46,388 nucleotides of DNA, from positions 1 to 46,388 of the IMG/VR virus record IMGVR_UViG_3300046694_000244. One strand, written 5' to 3'. Below the pieces are notes generated by a model. The model was not told where the DNA came from and made no database searches. It was given only the letters and a program-made list of their open reading frames with translations. The position numbers were made by a program, and so were the translations under genes. Positions within the stretch are counted from its first letter, which is position 1. The number at the start of each line of letters is the position of its first letter. Shown here one piece after another: positions 25,474-32,483 of the stretch. This stretch comes from a virus.

Positions 25474-26130
25474 TTAATAAAGGGGGTTGGGATTTGCAGG
25501 CTCGTTCACAGCTCTAACGAGTTCGCTAACACTCAGGCCTTGAACCACTTTGGTGGACTGGAGGTGGATAAAGCCCCTGTCATTAAGATAATCGACAGCT
25601 TTGCTCAACATGTGCATATCGGAGTGCTGATCATAAGGTGGCAGTTCCCCGCTATGATTTTCAATATACTCGGCTATATTTTTGGACATTTTAGCCAGAT
25701 GATTGAAGCACCTGGCATGAGGGTATTGATACGATGTTTCTTGCTTTGCCGCCTGTTCAACATACTCATCCGATGCAGGCGCGGAGCTGCATACACTAAA
25801 GGTAAACTTGTCATCTTTTTGTGCGTCAATGCCTATAGTGCTCAGGTGGTTTCTGCTTTCATCTTGACGAGCCACCATTTCTGCTATTCTGGCTGCAAAT
25901 GCTGCATCTTCAGGAGTTGCTTCATTGTTTTTTATTTCGATGTTGATTTGATTTTTTACGATGTCGAGGGTGCTTTCTACGGTCAACTCATCAAAAGCTT
26001 CATTGACTGCTTTAGCCATTTTTTTTGCATGCTCACTTCCTTCTGTGCCGCCATAAATACAGGCTGCATTTTTAACTAAAAGAGCGTGAAGAGTTTCAGC
26101 CTTTCGCAATTCGAATTCTTGCTTATCCAT
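25474..26130 (-). CDS. Hypothetical protein upstream of cos
   Basis: A 218-residue, acidic, mostly helical protein of unknown family; no transmembrane segment. The ribosome-binding AAGGA fits ATG 26130 better than the ATG two codons upstream. The C-terminal half includes HLAKMSKNIAEYIENHSGEL and VDYLNDRGFIHLQ. It has palindrome sites on both sides (25427, 26160). A late-operon position just right of cos is typical for accessory cargo. No function can be assigned. Confidence 0.7.
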   Translation of the reverse strand: MDKQEFELRKAETLHALLVKNAACIYGGTEGSEHAKKMAKAVNEAFDELTVESTLDIVKNQINIEIKNNEATPEDAAFAARIAEMVARQDESRNHLSTIGIDAQKDDKFTFSVCSSAPASDEYVEQAAKQETSYQYPHARCFNHLAKMSKNIAEYIENHSGELPPYDQHSDMHMLSKAVDYLNDRGFIHLQSTKVVQGLSVSELVRAVNEPANPNPLY

Positions 26131-26159
26131 TTTCATTCCTTAATTGGTGTAAATAAAAA

Positions 26160-26177
26160 GTGTGGCCATGGCCACAC
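26160..26177. repeat. SopB-like palindrome, site 2
   Basis: GTGTGGCCATGGCCACAC, a perfect 18-bp palindrome in the short gap between the 25474 gene and the first glycosyltransferase gene. Confidence 0.8.
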
Positions 26178-26182
26178 CTTAG

Positions 26183-26776
26183 TTATTTATGTAAGCGCCA
26201 CGCCTCTCGCCGCTCACGCTTCAGTGCGTTATTCCATGGTCTTTCGACTGACAGCCCATCGTCATGGTCAACCAATGAACGGCAGGGGTAGACGATCATG
26301 CCGCCCCACGCATCACCAACCGCGTAGTCTGCGGCCTTGCCTTGTTCCCAGCGGCTCAGCACTGCGGGCAGATGCGCCTGCGGCACGCTGTAGCACACGC
26401 CGTGGATGAGGCGGGGTAATATGATGTGGTCGGCATGAACCCTGTCGGCTTCAATAAGTTTCGTGGCTATCTGCGGCTGATACTGAGGCGGGCGACCAGT
26501 GCCGAGATAGAAGCTAATCAGCTGATCGGGAAACCGCTCAAGCCATTCATGAACCAGACCAGCGAATCCCGCCACCGGTAGCGCATCATCTTCAACCACA
26601 ACGACTCGTTTATCCTGCTGTACTGCCCACTGCATGGCGCGGCGGTGATTCCAGTTCGCGCCATGGTCGCCCTCATCAATCAGAAGGTGAGCATCAAGCG
26701 AATGCGCCAGGGCTTCGGCCTGAGCGCGGCGTTTATGATGCCCGACGACGACAAAGGCTACTTGTGCCGATACCAT
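26183..26776 (-). CDS. Glycosyltransferase-like protein (GT-A fold, GT25-like)
   Basis: A 197-residue protein. It begins with a beta strand VAFVVVGHHKRRAQAEALAH and has the acidic motif VVVVEDDALPVAGF, typical of the metal/nucleotide-sugar site of GT-A enzymes of the GT25 type. LPRLIHGVCYSVPQAHLPAV and WGGMIVYPCRSLVDHDD follow, as in GT25-like proteins. It overlaps the 485-residue glycosyltransferase gene by 19 bases, so the two are probably co-translated and act together. Substrate unknown: virion, DNA or cell surface are all possible. Confidence 0.65.
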   Translation of the reverse strand: MVSAQVAFVVVGHHKRRAQAEALAHSLDAHLLIDEGDHGANWNHRRAMQWAVQQDKRVVVVEDDALPVAGFAGLVHEWLERFPDQLISFYLGTGRPPQYQPQIATKLIEADRVHADHIILPRLIHGVCYSVPQAHLPAVLSRWEQGKAADYAVGDAWGGMIVYPCRSLVDHDDGLSVERPWNNALKRERREAWRLHK

Positions 26777-28215
26777 GCCAGCTCCTTTCCGATGCCATTG
26801 GACTTGAATACCGTGTTTACCTGCGGCCCGTGTACAACACGCTCCCCAAATGACTTAGCGACGATGCCAAAAGCGATCATATCGCCAATGGCTGCCGCGC
26901 TCTGCTCTGTCTTCCAGAATCGATAGCTTTCGATGCGGTAATAGAGACGAACGATGCCATGAGCAAACGCCATAACATCGTCACGGCTTCCACCCAACAG
27001 GCCAGCGTTAAGCATCACATCGTTGAGATGCTGAGCAATGAAGCTCTGATACAGCTTTTCGGGATGGTTTTTTGCCGCCCACGCATCCGCGTAAAGCGTT
27101 GGCTCTGAGCCAACATATATTTTCCCCGGCTCCATATCAGCCCACGGCTCGCGCAACATTTCTACGTCTGTCCCGTCTGTACACCAGACGCTGCTGTATT
27201 CAGGATGAGCGCGCAGATACTGATAAATATGAAGCCAGCGCCTGAAGTAAATATTCATATTCACATCAGTTGCGCGCGCCAGCTTCGCGCCTGCTGGGGC
27301 TTCGCTCAGCTCATCTGCAAGCACGACCGCATCAGCTGCCCTGATTGACTTTGCCCATGGCGACAATAGCGAGGCATCGGCTTTCATCCTCGCCCCGCGT
27401 TGTGGGTCCGGTCTACTGGTCAGCAAAGTGGTCAGCACCAGATTTTTACGCGGTCGATAATCGACGTAGCCGGTGTAGCCGCTGTCGCGTCGCTGATTGA
27501 ACGTACCGGCGTTACGTCTTACCAGACGTACGCGGTCAGGCTGAGGAACAGAACGCTCGACCGCTTCGTGCTCATCCAGCGAGTAAATTAACTTTTCGGA
27601 GCCGGTAACGTCGGCAAATGCCCAGCTCGTTAGCCCTGCATTGTGGATGCGCTGCGCCAAATCGCCGTGCTCATACATCCCACGGCCATAGACCGGATCG
27701 AACCCGCCGACTTTCTCGATGGCGCTGCGGTGGTAGTACAGCATGACCCCACGCTGCCCTGTGTAGGCCACATGGCGCGAATCACTATGCAGCACAGCCA
27801 TGTCTTTCAGCTTCTTAGGGCCAGCCAGATCAAGGAATTGATACGCCAGATGCGGTTCTGGTGATTCGATGTATGGCTTGTGCCAATCATCAGCAATCGG
27901 AAAGGCATCATCGTCCCACAAAAACAAATGCTCACATCCAGCATCCATAAGCGCCGTAAGGCTTGTGTTTTTAGCTGCAACGATACCCATCGAAGTGCTA
28001 TGCCGGATAAGCTGCACACTAGCTGGAACGCTTGCCGCTGGCACCGAACCATCATCAATAACAAATATTCGCGCACCTGCTGGGAGATGCTTTAAATGCT
28101 GCTCAATGGTTTTCTTTAATACCACGGCTCTGTTATGGGTTGAGATGGCAATGCCGATCCTTCCCGCTGATACACGCGCAGGCGCATACGGGGCACCATC
28201 AATAGTGACCTCCAT
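26758..28215 (-). CDS. Two-domain glycosyltransferase (GT2 N-terminus)
   Basis: A 485-residue protein. Residues about 18-240 are a GT2 (GT-A) domain: IGIAISTHNRAVVLKKTIEQ, FVIDDGSVPA with the nucleotide-binding DDGS, HLFLWDDDAFPIADD with the DxD-type metal site, and VGGFDPVYGRGMYEHGDLAQ. A second domain from about residue 260 has its own acidic motif SVWCTDGTDVEMLREPW, so this may be a bifunctional enzyme. GGAG precedes ATG 28215. No membrane helices, so it is a soluble enzyme. The pairing with the next gene and the location beside cos suggest cargo. Confidence 0.8.
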   Translation of the reverse strand: MEVTIDGAPYAPARVSAGRIGIAISTHNRAVVLKKTIEQHLKHLPAGARIFVIDDGSVPAASVPASVQLIRHSTSMGIVAAKNTSLTALMDAGCEHLFLWDDDAFPIADDWHKPYIESPEPHLAYQFLDLAGPKKLKDMAVLHSDSRHVAYTGQRGVMLYYHRSAIEKVGGFDPVYGRGMYEHGDLAQRIHNAGLTSWAFADVTGSEKLIYSLDEHEAVERSVPQPDRVRLVRRNAGTFNQRRDSGYTGYVDYRPRKNLVLTTLLTSRPDPQRGARMKADASLLSPWAKSIRAADAVVLADELSEAPAGAKLARATDVNMNIYFRRWLHIYQYLRAHPEYSSVWCTDGTDVEMLREPWADMEPGKIYVGSEPTLYADAWAAKNHPEKLYQSFIAQHLNDVMLNAGLLGGSRDDVMAFAHGIVRLYYRIESYRFWKTEQSAAAIGDMIAFGIVAKSFGERVVHGPQVNTVFKSNGIGKELAWYRHK

Positions 28216-28245
28216 AGAATCTCCAAAACGAGGATTAAAAACACC

Positions 28246-28273
28246 TTGAATATAATCATTTTTTGATTATACT
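28246..28273 (+). promoter_or_regulatory. Promoter with inverted-repeat operator of the acr/aca-like operon
   Basis: -35 TTGAAT (28246-28251) and -10 TATACT (28268-28273) are 16 bases apart. Between and overlapping them is a perfect 8-bp inverted repeat, TATAATCA (28251-28258) / TGATTATA (28264-28271), with a T5 spacer. An inverted repeat here is the usual binding site for Aca repressors, which shut down acr expression by blocking RNA polymerase. Confidence 0.78.
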
Positions 28274-28304
28274 ATCTTTATCGAAACGCACTCAGGACTT
28301 AAAA

Positions 28305-28763
28305 ATGAAACTCTTCCACGGCTCATACAGCAACACCGCACCAACTATCAAAATCGGTGCGTTCGCTATGTCAGGTGACAACGTATTTGATGGTCTTTTT
28401 GCCAGTGCAGATGCCGATATCGCTGGCTCACACGGTACGTTTGTGCACTCTTACCAGGTCGAGTCTATCGCCGACAGCTCAGATTTAAATGCGCGTATTG
28501 ATGACGCGATTTCATTCCTACGCGGCGAAATTGAAGCAGATGAAGAGCAGCTGGAAGCCCTGGTAAATGCCCTGGCTGACGATGAGTGCGGCGATACTTT
28601 CGCTGATATCCTCATGCCTCGCTCATGCACTGGTGATGCAGGCTGGGAAATGCAGCGTCTACGTGGCCGCGTGGCCGCCCATCTTGGTTTCGATGCCGTA
28701 GAGATGGAAGATGAGCATGGCACCAGTTATTTAATCGTTAACCCGAACATTATCGCGGAGTAA
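28305..28763 (+). CDS. AcrIF11-like anti-CRISPR (ADP-ribosyltransferase fold)
   Basis: 152 residues from ATG 28305 (AGGA eight bases upstream). From memory it shares the AcrIF11 signature: an N-terminal KLFHGSY (residues 2-8), VFDGLFAS (27-34), SHG (42-44), and the C-terminal block WEMQRLRG...AHLGFDAVEMEDEHGTSYL (114-143). AcrIF11 is an ADP-ribosyltransferase that modifies Cas8f of type I-F CRISPR-Cas and blocks PAM recognition. An insertion of acidic residues (about 60-95) differs from the Pseudomonas form. It is divergent from the flanking late genes and is followed at once by a helix-turn-helix gene, the classic acr-aca layout. Activity is unproven. Confidence 0.78.
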   Translation: MKLFHGSYSNTAPTIKIGAFAMSGDNVFDGLFASADADIAGSHGTFVHSYQVESIADSSDLNARIDDAISFLRGEIEADEEQLEALVNALADDECGDTFADILMPRSCTGDAGWEMQRLRGRVAAHLGFDAVEMEDEHGTSYLIVNPNIIAE

Positions 28764-28766
28764 GTT

Positions 28767-28964
28767 ATGAGGCTCACTGAATACATCGCGCTTCACTTTG
28801 CTGGCAACAAAGCCGAGTTTGCCCGCCACATGAATGTTATTCCGCAGCAAGTAACTAAATGGATTAATGCGGAGTGGATAGTGGTCGGGCACACTCTTTA
28901 CAGCCCGCGACGTTCTGTGCCGCAAGACAGCGCACAAGAACCTGTCCATGGTCAACGCGCTTAA
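28767..28964 (+). CDS. Aca-like helix-turn-helix repressor
   Basis: A 65-residue protein starting three bases after the acr-like stop, with GGAG at about 28756. The sequence MRLTEYIALHFAGNKAEFAR, HMNVIPQQVTKWINAEW and VVGHTLYSPRR shows a Cro/YdaS-type HTH and a short basic tail. Anti-CRISPR-associated (Aca) proteins are small HTH autoregulators encoded just after acr genes; the inverted repeat in the promoter at 28251-28271 is its likely operator. Which numbered Aca family it belongs to is not decided here. Confidence 0.7.
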   Translation: MRLTEYIALHFAGNKAEFARHMNVIPQQVTKWINAEWIVVGHTLYSPRRSVPQDSAQEPVHGQRA

Positions 28965-28997
28965 TAATGCACCCCGCAGGATGCATGATAAGGGCAC

Positions 28998-29249
28998 TTA
29001 TTGAGCGACAGCGCCTTTCGGCAATTCGGTAATCCCGTAGATTGGTTGACCTGGTGCATCAGCTGCTTCGACCATGGAAAGGTCGCTTTCGTCAAACCAT
29101 TGCGTCATCGCGCGGCCATCGGCTGCTGCATAGTGAACGCGGTACCCGTTTTCTGAGCCGTTGGCGTATTCTGCGCGCGCCTTAACAGCACCAAACTCAC
29201 CGCTCACGGTAATCTCTACCAACTGGTTTAAACCGAATTTAAAAGACAT
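28998..29249 (-). CDS. Hypothetical late-region protein
   Basis: 83 residues from ATG 29249 (GGAG upstream). It reads MSFKFGLNQLVEITVSGEFG, AKARAEYANGSENGYRVHYA-like beta-rich sequence, then WFDESDL and GQPIYGITELPKG. It is conserved-looking phage protein of unknown function, probably a small beta barrel (KOW/SH3-like). It lies between the aca-like gene (convergent) and the holin, behind a terminator. Confidence 0.65.
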   Translation of the reverse strand: MSFKFGLNQLVEITVSGEFGAVKARAEYANGSENGYRVHYAAADGRAMTQWFDESDLSMVEAADAPGQPIYGITELPKGAVAQ

Positions 29250-29271
29250 ATAGACTCCATATAAAAGAAAA

Positions 29272-29287
29272 CCCCGCATTTGCGAGG
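29272..29287 (-). terminator. Terminator after the holin gene
   Basis: Stem CCTCGC / GCGGGG (one G-T pair) with an AAAT loop, followed by TTTTCTTTTAT on the minus strand. Confidence 0.7.
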
Positions 29288-29321
29288 TGATAGTGAAATT
29301 AACGACTTCAACCGGTGGTAG

Positions 29322-29771
29322 TCATTTAACCAAGTCTGCTGCGTACTCCATCAGATACAGCTTTGGGGCCAGCCAGATTTTTAACCACGTCATATCCATT
29401 ACAGTAATGAAAATGACAAGGGCATACAGGCATATCGCAGCCCCAAAAATAATTGATAACGGGCTTAATTCTCCGTTCTTTTCCCATACTAGGGTTGGCT
29501 TAAATCGCGGCTTCCCTTTTTCCCATGAAGAACCTTCATCGCCGATAAATCCATCAGGTTCCCGCTTGAGCATCATCCTGATTATTTTTGCGGCTAATGG
29601 GATGGTTGCCATTACGATAAGCATCACAATAAGGCTCTTCGTGAATTTCCATAACAGCAGCTGATGAATCACATCGGGGATTTGTGCCTGACTGAATGAC
29701 ACCGCCGCATCAATACCGTTGCTGGCTTTTTTAAGTAACTCTAATAGGACTTTGTTTGCCTGGTCGTTCAT
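29322..29771 (-). CDS. Probable holin
   Basis: A 149-residue membrane protein. The soluble N-terminus (NKVLLELLKKASNGIDAAVS, then FSQAQIPDVIHQLLLWKF) is typical of a phage holin family. Two hydrophobic helices follow: LIVMLIVMATIPLAAKII and the segment around IIFGAAICLYALVIFITVMD. A charged loop (REPDGFIGDEGSSWEKG) links them. It would release the endolysin encoded at 9955-10794, which lies on the other side of cos but in the same late transcriptional direction. AGGAAA precedes the ATG. Confidence 0.75.
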   Translation of the reverse strand: MNDQANKVLLELLKKASNGIDAAVSFSQAQIPDVIHQLLLWKFTKSLIVMLIVMATIPLAAKIIRMMLKREPDGFIGDEGSSWEKGKPRFKPTLVWEKNGELSPLSIIFGAAICLYALVIFITVMDMTWLKIWLAPKLYLMEYAADLVK

Positions 29772-29824
29772 TGATTTTCCTTTGGTTATATGCAGCTCAT
29801 GCTATGTTGGGCGCTAATGTAAAA

Positions 29825-29844
29825 GCCTCGGCAAATGCCGAGGC
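29825..29844. terminator. Bidirectional terminator between methyltransferase and holin
   Basis: Perfect 9-bp stem GCCTCGGCA / TGCCGAGGC, with CTTTTT after it on the plus strand and TTTTAC after it on the minus strand. Confidence 0.8.
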
Positions 29845-29867
29845 TCTTTTTGTTGTGTGAGTTAAAA

Positions 29868-29885
29868 GTGTGGCCATGGCCACAC
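29868..29885. repeat. SopB-like palindrome, site 3
   Basis: GTGTGGCCATGGCCACAC, extended to a perfect 22-bp palindrome by AA/TT flanks. It abuts the stop codon of the methyltransferase gene. Confidence 0.82.
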
Positions 29886-30962
29886 TTAGCAAATCTGTTT
29901 TATTTCACTTACCGTTTGCAGAAAGCGCTCCTCTTCAATCTCAACACCAATAGCCTGTCTTCCCAGCTTAAGGGCTTCCTTTACCGTTGAGCCGGACCCC
30001 ATGAAGAAATCGGCTACCACGGCTCCTGGTCGGCTGCTGCTTTCAATTATGTGTCTCATTAAGGGTGCTGGCTTTTCGCATGGATGTTTTCCTGGATAAA
30101 ACTGAACGGGAGGAAACGTCCATACATCGATATACGGAACATCTGCGGTGACGGTGAAAGGGCGGCGTAGATGTTCGTACTCCGCCTTGAGTTCATCATA
30201 CTGCTGCCGGACAGACTCATACGTTCTTCTCAGGTTGTCATAGTTCAACTTATGGTAATCATACCCAGCGCCATCAAATGGTGGTGGGCATGCGACACCA
30301 AGCTCATGGGCTTTTTTCTGGAACAGGCCATGAAGCTTTTCAAAGTCGTCGCGGATAGGAAGTCGCCACTGAGAAGATGAGAACCAGTGGCTACACATCT
30401 GCTTTCCGGTGGTCGCGTTTATCTCTGCAGCCGTAACCCCTAGCTTTTGACGCGCACTGGCGAATAACTCTATCAGTGGGGAAAATTGTTCGCGCTCAAG
30501 CTCTGCACATTTTGAAGCATAGCCAGACTGACCTTTTGCATACCCACTGGCCCCGTAGTGCTCAGCAAAAAGAATTCTTTCCGTTGATGGGAAAAACTGC
30601 CGCAGTGACTCCTTGTGCTGCCTTTTCCACAGCCCGCTGGGTTTGGCCCATGTGATGCTATTAAGCACATGAAACCTGTCCCGCATGAGCAGCTCAACAT
30701 CTGCCGCAAGCCGAGAGCCTGAAAACATATACAAGCTTCCGTTAGGTTTTAATACCCGCCAGAACTCGGCCAGAAACTCATCCAGCCATGCAAGGTACTC
30801 AGCATCAGATTTCCACTGGTTATCCCATGCCGCCGTTTTCACGCCGAAATAGGGCGGATCCGTTGCTATGAGGTCTATGATGTTATCAGGCAGTGTTTTT
30901 ATAAATTGCAGTGAATCAGCGCATACCAGGCGCGCGCCTTCAATATCGATTGCTTTTGACAT
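29886..30962 (-). CDS. DNA methyltransferase (N6-adenine/N4-cytosine, beta class order)
   Basis: A 358-residue enzyme. The catalytic motif LIATDPPYFGV (DPPY at 35-38) comes first and the S-adenosylmethionine motif VVADFFMGSGSTVKEALKLG near residue 320 comes last, the beta-class order. The middle (about 130-260, with helices KLHGLFQKKAHELGVACPPP and YESVRQQYDELKAEYEHLRR) is the likely target-recognition region. Phage-encoded solitary methylases usually protect DNA against host restriction; N15 also encodes one. No restriction enzyme is nearby. It could alternatively regulate gene expression. Confidence 0.9.
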   Translation of the reverse strand: MSKAIDIEGARLVCADSLQFIKTLPDNIIDLIATDPPYFGVKTAAWDNQWKSDAEYLAWLDEFLAEFWRVLKPNGSLYMFSGSRLAADVELLMRDRFHVLNSITWAKPSGLWKRQHKESLRQFFPSTERILFAEHYGASGYAKGQSGYASKCAELEREQFSPLIELFASARQKLGVTAAEINATTGKQMCSHWFSSSQWRLPIRDDFEKLHGLFQKKAHELGVACPPPFDGAGYDYHKLNYDNLRRTYESVRQQYDELKAEYEHLRRPFTVTADVPYIDVWTFPPVQFYPGKHPCEKPAPLMRHIIESSSRPGAVVADFFMGSGSTVKEALKLGRQAIGVEIEEERFLQTVSEIKQIC

Positions 30963-31101
30963 AGATATCGTTGACCTTGCAGGTAAGCCATTCTCGCGGA
31001 TGTCACGCGGCGAGGCTTAGGGTTCGGCCCTTACTGACGGCGTGGGCTGTTTGTTGGGGGAGGGCATAATCTCTCCCAACACCCAATTTCAGGCGAAAAA
31101 A
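30963..31101 (-). ncRNA. Structured leader upstream of the methyltransferase
   Basis: A 139-base non-coding stretch with a 10-bp stem (GTTGGGAGAG, 31080-31071, pairing with CTCCCCCAAC, 31062-31053, one G-T pair, 8-base loop). GC-rich segments with GGGCCGAACCC and GCCTCGCCGCG follow towards the ATG. It lies behind a terminator, so it would start a transcript or be its leader. A structured 5' UTR, an antitermination site or a small RNA are all possible. Only the hairpin is certain. Confidence 0.4.
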
Positions 31102-31120
31102 AACCGCCAAAAAGGCGGTT
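31102..31120 (-). terminator. Terminator upstream of the methyltransferase leader
   Basis: Stem AACCGCC / GGCGGTT with an A-rich loop, followed by TTTTTTTT on the minus strand. It would end the transcript of the 89/73-residue gene pair to its right. Confidence 0.85.
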
Positions 31121-31205
31121 TCTTATGCCGGGTACAGAAAACCCAACTTAGAAAATAGTACATCAAAAACAGGGTTTTCGGTAACTTTTTTTGTTTTTAG
31201 GTTTA

Positions 31206-31223
31206 GTGGGGCCATGGCCCCAC
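31206..31223. repeat. SopB-like palindrome, site 4 (GGGG form)
   Basis: GTGGGGCCATGGCCCCAC, perfect. The inner GGGGCCATGGCCCC differs from the F SopB site GGGACCACGGTCCC by one base per arm and in the centre. Confidence 0.82.
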
Positions 31224-31226
31224 TTT

Positions 31227-31451
31227 TCACGCATGAGAATTTTTGTACTCTTTCGTCAACGAAAACCCGGTGTCGGTGCTTTCAACTATTCTATTTTGCC
31301 TCATTTGCTCTAGCATGAAGCTTAGTTCCGGCTCTCTGAGCTGGCAGGACTCTGCTAACTGCCTGATTGTCACATTCGCATGCCCCCTCATGACATATTC
31401 AACACTAAGAGCCTGTTCGGTCATTGTTTCGCGCAGTGCTTTAAAATTCAT
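31227..31451 (-). CDS. Small winged-helix-like protein
   Basis: 74 residues from ATG 31451 (GAGG upstream; the 15 upstream codons are unlikely because they fall into a terminator hairpin). IRQLAESCQLREPELSFMLE, QMRQNRIVES and FSLTKEYKN are consistent with a winged helix such as FeoC-like or replication-initiator-like proteins. The function is not known. Confidence 0.6.
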   Translation of the reverse strand: MNFKALRETMTEQALSVEYVMRGHANVTIRQLAESCQLREPELSFMLEQMRQNRIVESTDTGFSLTKEYKNSHA

Positions 31452-31465
31452 GATCTGCCTCTCTG

Positions 31466-31484
31466 AAAAACCGCCCGAAGGCGG
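31466..31484 (-). terminator. Terminator between two small genes
   Basis: Stem CCGCC / GGCGG with a TTCG tetraloop followed by TTTTTC on the minus strand. Confidence 0.8.
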
Positions 31485-31492
31485 CACCATAA

Positions 31493-31714
31493 TCAATCCT
31501 TAAACTGGTAATCCAGATCCGCGATGGCTGTGTAAAGCTTTGCAAAATCATTCTCAACACTTCCGATAACATTACCGGCAAGGCGGTCAGCAAGGTTTTC
31601 GCTGTTGTAGCGGTAGTCTCGTTCCATCTGTTTAATCATCTGCCACATTTCATACATGTTGTTTGAAAGTGTCGCTACGTCTTCTCGTAATTTTTCGTTG
31701 CCGTTGTAATTCAT
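31493..31714 (-). CDS. Hypothetical small helical protein
   Basis: A 73-residue protein, GAGGA upstream. KLREDVATLSNNMYEMWQMI and the following heptad-like stretch indicate a coiled coil; a second helix is DRLAGNVIGSVENDFAKLYT. No family recognised. It is divergent from the toxin-antitoxin operon. Confidence 0.6.
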   Translation of the reverse strand: MNYNGNEKLREDVATLSNNMYEMWQMIKQMERDYRYNSENLADRLAGNVIGSVENDFAKLYTAIADLDYQFKD

Positions 31715-31805
31715 ATTTTCCTCTAATTTCAGTTTGTTATCTATTGGCTATCTGTTCCAACGAGACAAACTTTAACTCTGACTAAATTTCACATCCACTC
31801 ATTTT

Positions 31806-31859
31806 TTCACTTTTTAGTGAATTTTCTCTATTGCGTGAAACTTGCCTTTTTGGTATATT
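31806..31859 (+). promoter_or_regulatory. Promoter and operator of the toxin-antitoxin operon
   Basis: -35 TTGCGT (31831-31836), 17-bp spacer, -10 TATATT (31854-31859). An inverted repeat TTCACT / AGTGAA (31806-31811 and 31816-31821) lies just upstream of the -35, the sort of site bound by HigA-type antitoxins. Confidence 0.65.
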
Positions 31860-31882
31860 ATTTATCACACGGAGGCGCTACT

Positions 31883-32197
31883 ATGTTTGAAGTTATTACT
31901 CACCCGGATGCAGTTCCTGAATTAAAGGAATTACCGGACGAGATGCGAGGCCGGATGTTTCGGCTGATTGAAAGGCTAAGGAATGAAGGGAATCAACTTA
32001 AAATGCCGCATAGTAAGTCCATAGGCGGCGGGTTGTTTGAGTTGAGGGTAGGGGATAAAAACATATCCAGAACGCTTTACGCGTTCGCCGTTGGTCAAAA
32101 AATTTACCTACTCCATACCTTTATAAAGAAAACGCAAAAGACGCCACCTGGCGCGATAGAGACGGCCAGGCGACGCTTGCAGGAGTTAGACAAATGA
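31883..32197 (+). CDS. higB: RelE/HigB-like mRNA interferase toxin
   Basis: 104 residues from ATG 31883 (GGAGG upstream at 31871-31875, deciding the start against an in-frame ATG at 31817). It has the phage-derived Gp49-like HigB pattern: ELPDEMRGRMFRLIERLRNE, LFELRVGDKNISRTLYAFAV, and KIYLLHTFIKKTQKTPPGAI. Toxins of this family cleave mRNA on the ribosome. N15 carries a similar Gp49/Gp48 pair. The stop overlaps the antitoxin start. Confidence 0.88.
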   Translation: MFEVITHPDAVPELKELPDEMRGRMFRLIERLRNEGNQLKMPHSKSIGGGLFELRVGDKNISRTLYAFAVGQKIYLLHTFIKKTQKTPPGAIETARRRLQELDK

Positions 32198-32478
32198 AAG
32201 GTGTATCTTACGAGCAACTAAAAGAAGAGATGCTCAATAGCCCGGAGGCAATCCGGGCATATGAAGACGCTGACAAAGAGCTGGCCATGATCGAGCTGCT
32301 ATACCAGATGAGGGAGCGCGCAGGGCTATCCAAAACCGATTTGGCTAAAAAGCTGGGCATTAACCCATCTGCTATTTCGCGCCTGGAAGGAAACCCAATG
32401 GGGGCGAGTATGAAAACTCTTTCTCGCTATGCTGCGGCATGTAACGCAGCAATAGACATAAAGGCAACCTATCGTTAA
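32194..32478 (+). CDS. higA: HigA/Xre-type antitoxin
   Basis: A 94-residue protein with an Xre helix-turn-helix (RAGLSKTDLAKKLGINPSAI, SRLEG) and C-terminal MKTLSRYAAACNAAIDI. The N-terminal SYEQLKEEMLNSPEAIRAYE segment is typical of antitoxins of Gp49-type toxins. ATGA overlap with the toxin (toxin first) is the HigBA order. It probably represses the operon and stabilises the plasmid-prophage. Confidence 0.9.
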   Translation: MKGVSYEQLKEEMLNSPEAIRAYEDADKELAMIELLYQMRERAGLSKTDLAKKLGINPSAISRLEGNPMGASMKTLSRYAAACNAAIDIKATYR

Positions 32479-32483
32479 AAAAG

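Noticed and set aside
25429-26079. 216-codon plus-strand frame opposite the 25474 gene
   Set aside because: Starts inside a SopB-like palindrome, is Cys/Phe-rich in a way typical of antisense translation, and lacks a ribosome-binding site.
28665-28682. GTGGCCGCGTGGCCGC in the acr-like gene as a palindromic site
   Set aside because: It is a direct repeat of GTGGCCGC, not an inverted repeat, and does not match the SopB-like pattern.
28930-28955. GTCCATGGTCAAC near the aca-like stop as an eighth SopB site
   Set aside because: Only the CCATGG core matches; the arms are not symmetrical.
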